Translations under genes and position numbers: made by a program | The notes under the pieces: model-generated | Database searches by the model: none | Told to the model about the DNA's origin: nothing | What the model saw: the letters and a program-made list of their open reading frames with translations, nothing else | Assembly (NCBI GenBank): GCA_910591455.2 | Contig: OU342808.1 | Span: forward strand, 9,147,904-9,211,903 | From: Pholis gunnellus | Lineage: Eukaryota > Chordata > Actinopteri > Perciformes > Pholidae | DNA: 64,000 nucleotides | Direction: 5' to 3' | Part shown: piece by piece, positions 38,016 to 49,979 of the stretch | Layout of the letters: each line of letters begins with the position of its first letter | Numbering within the stretch: the stretch's first letter is position 1

Positions 38016-39378
38016 CTAAAAAAAGAGAGGTAGAGTTAAACATGTGTCTCTATATTTGGCTGTAGAGGAACATACGCGTTCCTATGAAAGTATTTTTGCA
38101 AAAAAACAAGGAAAGGTAGAGAGACACACAGACATACACCTGCTCCCACACACACATTGAGAACATCATTGATCACTTGACAACATATTCACTGCTGTAG
38201 GTGATTGGTTGCCTCTCTGCATGAAGAGGTTCAGTAAATATCTCAATTCATGAGCTCCTACTGGCAGCGATTCTTGGCTATCAGTGCATTTGTATTACTC
38301 AAATGCTATCCTTTGTACTAATCTGAGCTAAGGCTTTTGTTGTCAGCACTATGCCCCTGTCAGTGCTGCATGCCTTTATCTTCTAGAAACTTAAATATAC
38401 AAAGCATTCTGTAGACTTGTCATCTCTTATAAACACATAGACATGAAAACAAAAGCATATGTTGGGGACTCGTCCAAAATAAGAGGCATGTTTTTTGCCC
38501 TTTCGGTCGATTGATGTAGATACTTAGGTCTATTGATATTGATAGACAACACTATCAATAACAAAAGACACATTCACTACCACTGTATTGAACTTGAGTG
38601 TGATTAACTGGCAGTAAAGTGATAGATGGCATATTAAAAAATACCTTTTAACGTGCAAACTGCAAAGCTAGTCATTGAACCCAAATGTTTGTTTCCCTTT
38701 ATTATTGAGCAGTACCGAGGTACTTGGACTAAGGCGGCGTGCTGTGGTCCGACATGCGGCTGTATTCCGCTCACCCTGGTATGGGCAACGATTGCTGCAA
38801 TGGCTGCACAGCATGGCGGATGCTCCCACTGTAACGTACTGGGTGGCGTGTCACCCTTCATTGGACTGACACATTGCGCAGACACAAGGTTCATTCAAAT
38901 GCAGAGCCTGCTGTCGTTTTTAGAAAATCTTGTAAGCCATTGTTTTACAGCTTAGTTTTGGTTGAACACAAGAGAGTAGAGATAAATAAGTACTGCAGCA
39001 AACTAGTGTAACATCTGATTTTTTTCGTCAGCAGCCGCCACTGTATAGGCGTATACACCTATATATGTCTATTTAGTATCTGTGCTGTTAGAGTAGAACA
39101 GGGCCAAAAGTGTCCCATATTTGCTGAAGCCACTATACAGTACATGCATATTCCTACTGGGACACTAAGAGAACAAATAACTCGTCAAGAGTTTTAGATT
39201 AAAGCACCAAGCCACTGTAATTATCTATATTAAGAGTTATTTCTGTATGATAACAAACCACGATGCTTGTGTCAGTAATTTTCCTGCCTGGACTCCTTTA
39301 TTCTTAATGAGCTACATTGCAGGTCAAGGTAATCCTAATTAACGCACTTTGGTTGAGACCACTGCTAATGATCGGATG

Positions 39379-39380
<2 letters not shown>

Positions 39381-39421
<41 letters not shown>
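39381..39421. repeat. (GT)n microsatellite
   Basis: A perfect GT array of about 41 nt. Confidence 0.95.
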
Positions 39422-39423
<2 letters not shown>

Positions 39424-39426
39424 AGT

Positions 39427-39452
39427 GTGGTTATGTAAAGTGGTTATGTAAA
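39427..39452. repeat. Perfect tandem duplication, 13 bp x 2
   Basis: GTGGTTATGTAAA occurs twice in succession just after the (GT)n array at 39381-39421, probably by replication slippage. Confidence 0.85.
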
Positions 39453-40528
39453 GCAGCTACCTAATGATGTATTTGATATGGAAAACGGATGATACTGTCG
39501 TCATTGCCAGTGTCTTGACTGAGCAATTAACTGGATTGATTAGACTTGTTACGGGCCACAGGGCTGAGGCGATGGTGTGATTGCATCAATGCTGAATTTT
39601 GGAGGTTTAACAGCGTATTTAGGAGAGAGACAGCATGCAACAGCATTGATTCAGATGGAGATTAATTGAGAAAGAAGACAAAAAGAATCCTGTGCACACA
39701 CAGCTCAGAAGGTTAAGTGAGGACAGTGCGGGAGACATTCCGAAAAGTTTGTGTGTGTCAGATGTCACATCAACACCTTTTCCCACACTGAGAGGATTAA
39801 GAGGGAATGTTGTCAGTCTTTCAGCAACAACATGACACGGCGAGGAAGACCGTGACAGCAAAGTTATTAGTGTCTTTTCACACTTTGCTCTCTCATACAT
39901 ATACACAGCAACACATACATACAATACACACATGCAGCAATCCAGAGGACAGCAGCTGGGCACCCAATCTGTTTAAGCGGGGCTTGTAAATTGATACAGA
40001 CTCGAGTGTCTGTTTGTACATACGTGTGCATTCAGATGTGTATGTCTTGCTGTGTTGGCACAACATATGAGTGAGTGCATCATTTTAACTTGATAAAACA
40101 ATAAATGTTTCCATGTATCCATATCGCTCATGGTTTGTCTAATAATAGCGACATTGTTTTTGTATTTCGTTTGTTTGTCTGATAAGAAAGGTAGATGAGC
40201 AAACAGAGACAATGAGATGGCATCTTTAATGGCCACACAACACAGCTCTAATCGGTGCAGGAGCACAGAGCTATCAAGTCATTCAGATCTAATTACTATT
40301 ATTAATTAGCAGAAATAATAATTTGGAGTAATTACTGTTTAACTATATTATCATTGGCAATGTAATCATCATCACTAGGGCTGTGACTCCTAATGAGCTA
40401 CATAACATGAGTCAGTTGTAAAAAAGTAATAAAAAAGGCTGAGCGGCTCACATCCATCTATCTACACGTAAACTACAGATAAGTACAGACACTCAGACAA
40501 ATTACAGATTACATGTAATATGATGACA

Positions 40529-40985
40529 CGTTCTCACTCCCAACTTCAAATACGGCAGTTTAATCAGTGGCCCCCACGTGCCAAACTATGTATCCCCCTC
40601 TAGCGCCAGTTTTTCACGCCTCATAACATAATTGTGATATGGGTTAAGAAAAGTATGTTAAGTAAGTAAACATGTTACAGTATGTTAAGTAGGCTGCGTT
40701 ACAAATGCGTTGTGGTAACGTTACGTAAACTAAAAAAACTCCGTAAAGGTACGCAGCAACGATACGTAGCTTGAAATAAGTCAACATTGATTTTTGGTTT
40801 GACATGGGACACAAACACCGCTCTCCTAGAGGACAATCCTGTTTGTTTGACCCATCCATCACCCCAGACCGCCACCCCAAGCGGAATTTGTGGCTCTTTA
40901 TGCTACATAACCTGACTTTGTCCTTAACTCCCTCTATTGCTATGGCGTCATATTTTGCCTATTTGACAAGTTGAAAGTAAGAAGG
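40529..40985. mobile_element. Roughly 457-bp DNA-transposon-derived repeat with degraded TIRs
   Basis: The left end runs CGTTCTCACTCCCAACTT then CAAATACGGCA. The right end, inverted, runs CCTTCTTACTTTCAACTT then GTCAAATAGGCA. About 22 of 28 positions agree, with a 2-nt gap. The interior is rich in ACGTA and GTTACG motifs (for example taacgttacgtaaac). I recognise similar sequence from other percomorph genomes as an interspersed repeat, but I cannot name the family. No clear target duplication is seen. Confidence 0.6.
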
Positions 40986-42208
40986 GGTTGAAAATGCAGT
41001 TGAAAATGCAGATGCAGACATCCTCATTTACTTACAGCTGTAGGAGCAAAAATCACTGTTCATACAGTAGACATTAAACTGAGGTTTAATGAGGCTGTGG
41101 CTTTTTATAACCCACAAAAACAATACAATGTCTGTGCTTTACTATCACATTCACTTTCCTATACTAATCACTAAACATCGAAGCAAACACAGTGAGAAAC
41201 TTGTATGGTTGCTTAAACAGAGTACACATAGACTTTTACCAATAAAAACAGATTCAAGCTTAGTTCATAAATCTCCATATCTATCAAAGCACAGTCACTG
41301 ACATTCATAGTCAATGGTGCCAAGCTACGTAAACATTTTACACTGCCTCTGACGAAGACAGTGTCTGATTTATGTTCGCTATGCGTAGAAAGCTTTATAA
41401 ATCAACATATTTAAAAAGCTTTCTTCAACAGAGCAAGAATAAATTAAATAATGTGGAGAACCCAAAGAGCAGAACACTCGGTTGCTTATTATTATGCATA
41501 TTATGCTTGTTCCTATTTTCATTTACCATTACAAAATAATTTGTGCCACTCCCGTTTTCCAGTTTTTATATGTTTTTATAAATTGGCCTGCGTGTCTGTA
41601 AACTTTGTCCTTGCTCTATGTCATGTCTGCCTATTCTAGTGACTGTACTACAGGCCTCTTTGTCACCTTGTACCTGCTCGTCCACCTGTCAGCCATTCTC
41701 TCTGTCTGCTTAGCCGCTGATTGACTAGAGGGTCGCTCTGGCTTTATTTGCGCTCATCAATTCTTTCTCCATACTTATAGTCCAGGTTGTACAGCATGTC
41801 TAATACATTTGCCTTGCTCCACTCTGTGAGGAGCTTAAAAAACAGACCCATCTGTCTCCCCGAATCACGCTCACTAGATTACAGTTAAAAATGTATTTGT
41901 AAACTTGCGCAAGCCGTGATCTTTGACTTGGCTAAAGATAACGTGGAACATGCTCAGATGTATTGAGGCAATAAACCATCATTGATGAATAACTTAACAC
42001 CCACCCACTAATCACACATATATTAAAAGTGTAAAACGAAAGTGTAAATAACTACAATAGATAAATGTTGGCCATAGCAATGTAGAAAAGTGAAAACACG
42101 TAGAAAGGTTCAGCTACAGGTGAGATATTCAGAATTGGAATATTTTATGACAACCACGAGGAAAAAAAAGTAATTGACTTTCAAATGTGGACATATTCTG
42201 GTCCAACT

Positions 42209-42720
42209 TTACACATTACCAGTCAAAAGCATCCTCATTTCCTCCAGCAGAGTTCGGTTGAGTTCCTGCCTCCTGCTGTTCAAACGACAAGGCTTAAGCA
42301 CCCACTCCCCACTGCTGAGCAGATCATTGGCTGTCAGCTGCTTTCCATCAATGAACTTCAGAGCGCCGTAGCGGATACAAAGACGGGTACAATTTCCACT
42401 GACCTTGCCCACCAAGGCAACCATCTGTCCGAGAAGCATTCCTCTGGGAGACGGTACCGCTCCATTAACACCATGATCAACCATCACCTCAACAGCTTTT
42501 TCCCCCCATGTGGTCACCTTACTCTCCCACTCCTCCCAAGTCTCCCATGGATATGACATACTGTGCATCCCCCACAGTCCCACACCACTTTATCCTCATC
42601 TAATAGAGATGACTGTATTACTGCTGCCATGCTATTCCCTGCGGCCAAAGCGTTTTTAGCAAGATTTATAAAAACAGCTTTTAGAGTGTCTATATGACCC
42701 TGATTCACTTCAGCGTCGGT
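42209..42720 (-). pseudogene. Unidentified coding-like segment with a frameshift
   Basis: Two overlapping minus-strand frames together look protein-like. The first (about 42720-42540) includes GHIDTLKAVFINLAKNALAA and then SSLLDEDKVVWDCGG. The second, in a different frame (about 42560-42209), includes KVTTWGEKAVEVMVDHG, RGMLLGQMVALVGKV, NGKQL-like segments written here as FIDGKQLTANDLLSSGEWVL, and RRQELNRTLLEEMRMLL, ending in a stop. Amino-acid composition is balanced and lacks the low-complexity look of the chance ORFs nearby. I do not recognise the family. No splice sites, poly(A) tail or start context are evident. It could be a processed pseudogene, a transposon ORF or an old integrated viral gene. 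The frameshift argues against a working gene. The + strand of the same interval is also open, which lowers certainty. Confidence 0.4.
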
Positions 42721-44283
42721 ACACTATGCCACTTCCCATACTAGTTGTTTTTTTTTTCAATTTAGAAACCCAATTGTGCATAAACACAAGATGTCATGTT
42801 TTCTTCAAAAGGATCCATTCTCTGTACTACAATGTTGGTTGTAAAGTACATTTTTGCAAAATCCCTCTTTGTTACCTTTATTTTCCATAACAAAGAACAT
42901 ACAGATTTAAATGACATGACATCTTACAAATAGGTTTATTTTCCATGTTATTATTATTCTTATGTTTTATACTGTTTTATATTTTTGTGTCAATAAAATA
43001 ACTTACTACACTGAAGCCCCATCCATGTCCATTGATTACCTTCTTAATGCACCTTCTCCCACCTTTTCAAGTGTTATAGTGAAACTAAATAAGGCATTTT
43101 GTCCCTTTCCTCCATTCGTCAGGCTTCTCTTCTTCCCCCCTCTATCCCATCTATCCTCCAGTTTCCTGGCTCAAAGGGAAAGCTGGAGTTAATGTAGTGT
43201 AGCAGCCAACGGTATGCAGGGATTTCACCTGCATGTACCGACCAGCTCAGTGGTACTCCGTCTGTGTTCAGAAACCCCGAATCCACTCTCCCCTGCATGC
43301 TTTCCCCTCAATCCTCTCTCTTCCCTTGACTCTTCATCTGAAACCTCCCTCTGTTTCCCTTGTTTGCTTTGTGTTCTCTTGGGCTGAATCTCATTTTGAG
43401 AGTGTGTAAAGTCCAAGCTTTTCCTCTCTGGAAGGCGGGCTCTGTGTCAGGCGTGATATCCGTCAATTCCACACTGGAGACCTGACTTCGCATCTTACCG
43501 GCAGTCAGTGTTGTTGTTTTTACAACCAAACCCTCACCTCATAAAATTAGCAATTCCCGTGAACCATCCCTTAGTTTATCTAAGTGGTCTTAGTCTTAAT
43601 GACCTATTTTGTCCTTTACAACTTGTTTATGTTTTCACAATAAGTCAGTTAAAGGATTTGTTTATCCACTGCATAAAATATTACCAAAATAAGCTATAAG
43701 AGAAAATATTATCTGTTGATATAATCACTGGTCAAGATAATGTACATGATTTTAGGCCATTATGTACCTTTACATGGGAAATAAAAGAGAGGGATTCTAA
43801 ATATAGCATTAGAGGGAGGATATCAAAGGAGAAACATCTATATGAACGTTGTTCAGCAAAGAAATGAAACGGACAGTACAAAAGGAGGTGTTAACACATC
43901 TGGTATTAGAGGAGATTCCCCTGAGTGTGGCGAAAGGGTTAAAAATCAAACATCTGCAAATGAGCTTCAGCCAATGTTACTCCCTGGTTGTCTGTCAGAG
44001 CCTCTCTTCCCCCCAGTTCTCCCTCTCTCTGCTTGACTTGTGAGTCTTCCCCACCATCAAATAACAAAGGAAATGCCAAACTTTGGGTTTGTACACTTTA
44101 ACTCTACATCTAACTTTTCGGTTTAAGGCCTTTTTGCTTCCCGACGTCCTGCTCTGTTTCAACCTTCCTCTCCCTGCCTGAGGCATTTACAGCGTTTGTT
44201 TGACAGAGCAATGTTGAAAAACTGGTATGGAGTAATACATTTCAGCATTGTTTTGGTTGTCTACCTCCCTTTTTATTTTTTTC

Positions 44284-44310
44284 AGTAATAGTAATAGTAA
44301 TAGTAATAGT
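44284..44310. repeat. Hexanucleotide microsatellite (AGTAAT-type)
   Basis: The unit AGTAAT (same as TAATAG) is repeated about 4.5 times. Confidence 0.85.
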
Positions 44311-45582
44311 GCTCGAAGATTTGCAAATAAATTGTTCTTTTTGAAAGCCTCTTGGAGAGGAATGAGCAGGTTAACTTCAGAGAACCACTGCTCCAGACTC
44401 TCGTTCAGCATGATTATTTTACAACATTAAATAGCAATATCTATGAATAGGATGTATTGACCTTGATGAATTGAGAAAAAGAAAAAAAAATGTAAGGAAC
44501 CATATTTGCAACTAAACCTCATTTTCAGAGAGGCATTATGGAAATCTGTCTCTCTAACTATCTCCATCCTGTTCTGCTGTTTGACCAACATCCCGTATGT
44601 CTTTGCTTTGTCTTTCTTCTCAGCCTTTACCTCTGGCTATCCTTATCCCTGCCTCAGGCATTTCACTCGTGTATGGCTCGAAGGCAGTGGCTCTTGAAAT
44701 ATGGATTGAGCCTCGAATGGAATGCCTGGAAAATTCAATCATCAGCTGAAGTTGTGGCTGGAAATGTTCAAGTACCCAGCTCTTGGGATCTGAACTGAAA
44801 CTTAGGACGTTTACCTCCAAATAGCAAATAAAATGCTTCAGGGCCTGAATCATCGCTAGTCTTCCCAACTATCTATTGCTCTCTAAATTGTCTATTCCTT
44901 TAGATCTAAGTGCCTATCGCCATCCACCACTCTTGCTTTATTTGCCTTCCTTCTCTTCCTACCTTATACCTTTTTTTTTTTTTTCTTTCAACGCTCCAGG
45001 CTTTGCATTCCCAGAGTCCCTGCAGAGAGTTTAACCAACACTTGATAAAAACCAACACTCTATAAAAGGCTTGGCACCTTTTAGGTGTGCATCACCTTCA
45101 ATACCTCCCCCATCTTCTCCAGCATGTAGTACCCCCCACACACACCCTCTTCTCTGACATTCACATACCTTAAGTGTCTAACTTTATCTCAACTTTCCTC
45201 AGCTCCCTTCTTTCTTCTTTTATTCCTATGACCTATTTTGATCTGCACCTGCCTATTGTATGCCCTGGGCTGCTTTGACACTAGAATCCTTATCATTCAC
45301 TTGTACTAAAGGATTTTAGTCACAAGCACATTTCCATCCAAAACAAGTGCTCTGGGATTATAACACCCACGCGACCACTGGACGCGTTGTAATTCTGGTT
45401 CCAATGTCTGTTTGAAAAAATAGCTTCAAACAATAGTGGAATTGTGTCTGCTGTGACAGCAAATTCTGAGGTATACCACGGCCCAAACCTGAGAATTTCA
45501 CCATTTGTCTGTCCGGAAAAACCTCTAGCTTCTTGTGTTTGGTCTTCGAAGAAGTCTGCCGTACCTCCATTTAATCCTGTTA

Positions 45583-45628
45583 GATCTCTCTCTCTCTCCC
45601 CCTCTCTCTCCCCCTCTCTCTCCCTCTT
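45583..45628. repeat. CT-rich interrupted microsatellite
   Basis: Repeating CTCTCTC blocks are separated by CCCC, forming a pure pyrimidine tract on the + strand. Confidence 0.9.
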
Positions 45629-47687
45629 ATGACAAAGGGCATTTCCCCTCCAGTGTAGTAAACTACTAATCCAGGGTCACGTTTGTAAAAGGTGTTACAC
45701 CATTTTCAGTTGTTTTTCTGTTTATCTGCTTTCCTGGCTGCCTTTTTTCTCTGCCCTGCCAAATTTGCTATGCCTTTAGATCCCTGTCCCTTTCCCCTCT
45801 CTGCTTTGCTGTTTCTGTTTGCCCTTATATATTCACATCACTTTTATCTCTTTTTCTGTCTTGCTCTCTGAACGATTTTACTCTAGAGGAGACAAAGTAA
45901 GACATGTCCTCCCTTTATAAAGCTTGTAGACCTTTGGTGTTTGGCTCATGAGTGTTCCTGTTTGCCTCCATTCTTCTGAATCTGCCTTTATCATCAACTT
46001 TCCAACGTCTCTCTTGGCACAGCTTTTATGTATTTTTCACCTCCTCTTTCACCTCCCACCAGCTTTCCCCCCTGCGGCATCTCTGGGCTTCACTATTGTT
46101 AAAAAAAGATATACATCTATGCATCTATCCCTCATCATTCCTTGTTCTCTTTCCCTTGTCCCTAGAAGCGACTTCATACTGTCGTCTCTCCTATTTTCCC
46201 TCCCTTACTCCATTTTGTCTCCTGCAGTGCAGATATGGCTCAAACATGGCATGTCACTGGAAGGTCCAAACAAACATCCATGAGGCCAATAGATTTGCAG
46301 TGGTTGGGCTCATTAACCCCTCTTTCTTTTTCGGCGCAAAAGATTGGTGGTGTGACATAATATGTTTGTACCTTTCAACTTAAGACTAAATATTGCTTCA
46401 GAAAATCAAGCTGGACAAAACTGTTTCCTGTTTAAAAAAAAGAAAAAAAATGAATGTATAGTACATCATTGAAATACAATTGCTCAGCTTTTGTTTATGT
46501 TAAGTTTGAACCATGAGAAAGGGGACTGTGCATTTGACTACTGTATGTCTCACATTTCCTGTGTGTTAAACAGGTGAATTTTAAGTGATCAATACCTTCA
46601 TGTCACATTTAGTAAGTAAGTCATTCAGTAAAAGTCAAGGCATTTGAACAAAAATGAGAAAATTCCCAGAAGTATCCTGCCCCAAACACTCTCCTGTTCT
46701 CTGCTGAATGTCTTTTCTATATGTAGCCTTTAGCGAGATCAAACGCACGCTGGGAGTTTACCTACAATGAGTCTCTGTAAGGTGAAAACTTGGCATTTCC
46801 AATTTCATTCCATTTTTTTTCATCAAGTCTTAAAAAGTCTGCCTGTGATCAATTTCAGATGAAAAAAATCTCATTTTCCATTCCATTCTTTTATTTAGCA
46901 ACAGCCTATTAGATGCTTTTGTCGTATATGCATGAAACCTTTCTGTATTCAATGGCATTTCTTTCTTTTTCTTTTTATTCTTCTTTTTGTTATTACCCTT
47001 TTCTCCATTACATCTTTCACCCCTATCTGCACTGTCAAGTAATTTATTTCCACCTCTATAAAAGGAGCAGACACAACAAGGTGAGGTGACACTCTTCACT
47101 GTAACATCGGCGGGCACACTACGGTACTCTTACTCTTTGTATGAACCTATAAGATCAGGTGTTGGCCTTTTCACACTTCTCCCTGCGTGATGGGGAGAAA
47201 GAAAGAAGGGAACAAGAGGAGTCTTTCATTGTTCTCATCTGGGCCATTACTCACTAATGAGCAAATTGTTAGGAGGGAGTTTAAAGATAGGAGTGAAGTA
47301 TATTTCAAGGTATGGATTTTTGTTTTAAAACTATTAACATGCTTCATTAGGCAGCACTATGCAAGGTGACAGAGAGAAGTTTAATAACCATGAAAATGGG
47401 TTACAGCAGGAACTCTAGTCCACACTTTCAGCACATGGCACAGACCCAGGACACTGTATCGTACTATATGAACTGCATTATGACAAACAGGGCCTGGTAT
47501 GAATGATATCCTCCTGGGGTGGGCACCACTTTAACATGTTGATTTCATATTTAATGTATAAACTTCTGGTAAAATATGTATAACTACAGTAGAGACTCCA
47601 TAAACAATACGCATGCAGGTAATGCACAACAGGCATGAGTGGCTGTTGCTACATTGACCAAGTTAAGCCAATATTTGACCCAACGGT

Positions 47688-47807
47688 GCTGACAGGTGTA
47701 ACAGTGTTATCCTGAGGGTTAACGCTTCCGCAGAACTGCAACGGTCGGAACAGCATTATCGGTTTTAACCGCCGAATGGGCACAGTTGCAGAGCGGCGGC
47801 TGTCAGC
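47688..47807. repeat. Nested inverted repeats in a CpG-rich patch
   Basis: GCTGACAG (47688-47695) is inverted exactly at 47800-47807. Inside it CCGCAGAACTGCAAC (47728-47742) is inverted with four mismatches at 47785-47799. At the centre is the palindrome CGGTTTTAACCG (47760-47771). The arms are offset on the left, so the foldback is imperfect. It is probably the relic of a small TIR element. Confidence 0.45.
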
Positions 47808-48570
47808 CAGCCAGTGGGGCACAACTGAGCCGGCTCTGTAAACAAAGCTCAGATAAGATCGCATTATAACACACAAAGAGGAAGAGTGACTTCATTATCT
47901 AATCAGGACGCCATCACTCTAATATCTCTTTACAATAGTTTGTTGCTGCAATATTAATATTCTGAGTGTCATATAGAGAACCTTTGTGGTCTTTTATCAT
48001 TTCACTCAAAATATCAGCACTTTTATTGTTCTCTCATTAAAAAAAGCTGGCAACCTAACAAGCATCCCACTTTTAAAACGGCTCTTCCGTTCGGTATAAC
48101 CTTTTACTATTGTGCCTCAGGGCCCTCTCGTCATTGGCTAAAAGCAAAACCAAACAAATCACCTTAATGTCAACAGTGTTGTTAACACTAAGTGGTACAT
48201 CACACATTTGCTCAACAAGGCCCGTGTTGCTGTGGTTCTGACTGGATTACGGGCAAGGTCACTCAGCAGGTAACAGTAACTTGTCACTCACATTTTGAAA
48301 TATGTCAGTGTGAATACAAGACACCCGAGGACAGACTGAAAAGAAGTGAAAGAGAAAGCGGAGCAGAAATCAGAAAAGAAAAATGACAGAAAGGAATATG
48401 GAGGGAGATAGACAAACTGTGGCAGAAGGGAAAGAAAGATAATAGAGAGAAAACTTGTGTTCTCAGTGTCCGGAACACACCACTAGAGTTGAAAATAGTT
48501 GCACCGAAGCTTCATTTGAGAGGACACACTCGGCTGTCTGTTCTCTAAAGAACTCTTCTTGTACAAAGAC

Positions 48571-48733
48571 GAGGCCTTTTGGGAACATTGCTATCATCTT
48601 AAAAGGCCATCTCTGTCTCTCTCTCTCTCTCTGTGTCTCTCTCTCTCTCTCTCTCATGCTCTTTCTCTCTCCCCTCTCTCCTTCAACAGGGGGTGAGGCC
48701 ATTAGGGAACAATAGTGATATCTTTAAAGGGCC
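48571..48733. repeat. Diverged direct repeat flanking a CT array
   Basis: The 38-nt block at 48571-48608 (gaggccttttgggaacattg, then ctatcatcttaaaaggcc) and the 39-nt block at 48695-48733 (gaggccattagggaacaata, then gtgatatctttaaagggcc) are similar in order and spacing. Between them lies a CT microsatellite (48610-48655) and pyrimidine-rich sequence. Confidence 0.6.
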
Positions 48734-48861
48734 TTCTGTGGCTGAGAGAACATCACTGCCAAAACCCCAAGGATCCATGTGCTGAATCAGTGGTCACAGA
48801 GCACAGAGCACAGAGGGGAAGGAGGGATTTAAGTGGGGTGCAAACATGTATGTGTTTGTGC

Positions 48862-48892
48862 GTGTGTGTGTGAGTGTGTGTGTGTGTGTGTA
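48862..48892. repeat. (GT)n microsatellite
   Basis: A GT array with one GA interruption. Confidence 0.9.
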
Positions 48893-49882
48893 TGGGGGTC
48901 TGTTGTGTAGATATTCTTTTAACTATACCCCATTTGGGCACACATTTTAGAGTTGATTAAAGGTTGTCTAGCTCGGCAAAAAAACGCCGTTCCTACTTTC
49001 CGTCTTGATCGGGTTTACATTAATGTCACAGTAAAAGCCTTTTCCCAACAGGCATGAAAATATCTGTTGTTTTATTTGCATGCAACTCTCAAGAAGTTGA
49101 ATTCATGGAGACCTTTGGTGCAGAAGAAAAATAGCCAGAAACCAGATCAGTTGATTCAGATTTCAATATATGAGGAAAGGCAGCGATGGACAAGATACTG
49201 CTCAAAATTGCAGTCAAGCACACACACGTTATGTACTCAAGCAAATATGTTCGTATTGTCTCTCTACGATTTCTTCATACACTTTTTGGACATGTGACAC
49301 GACATTGTTGCCCATGCAGCACTTGGGCTCTCACTACACCATTCATCGTGGGTCAGATTGACAATTGTTGTTCTGTCAAATACTTAATATGCAAAAGTTA
49401 CCAGGCGCTATGCCAACAGTGTAACATACACACAGAGCAGCACTATAGTACTTAATAACTGTGTTATTGTATTCTTCGATCTACCATTAATTTACTGATT
49501 GAATGCCAAGAGTGTCTTAGGGTTTATGTAACCTTGCCATTTACTACACTGACATCTGAAGTGTGCTACTAGCACTTCCAGAAGGGCCACATCAGCCACT
49601 ATTCAATATTCATCCAACATAAACTGCTTGGTGGAGCTCACCGGCTAGAGTGCATATCAAATACACCAATACAATGCTTTAAAGCCTTGGAAGATCGAAC
49701 TGGAGCCTGCAGAGCGTATTGCAAAACACTTCCGCTGCAGATATATCCCATTGGAGATCAATGCATGCAACACATTAACGGTGTTAATTGACTACAATGA
49801 GTGAGATGAAGCCCTGCTATATGGATTAAATCAACACTGAATCACCTCAGGCAGGAAGTTATTACACTGCTCTCTATAGGCT

Positions 49883-49979
49883 AAAGCGTGTCCACCCACC
49901 GATGAGTGATGTCACAGCTAGTGTTTTCCATCAGCTTGCAAAATACCTGCTCAGACATCACTCATCGGGGTGTGATCCT
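49883..49979. other. Long imperfect hairpin (miRNA-precursor-like or MITE relic)
   Basis: CCGATGAGTGATGTC at 49899-49913 is perfectly inverted at 49954-49968. Outside it CACCC pairs with GGGTG across a small bulge. Inside it a further stretch pairs imperfectly (AGC, G-U, TTTT and CA blocks), leaving a small apical loop around 49931-49936. The total is roughly 35 paired positions in about 95 nt. No A/T-rich TSD or known family was recognised. Confidence 0.5.
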
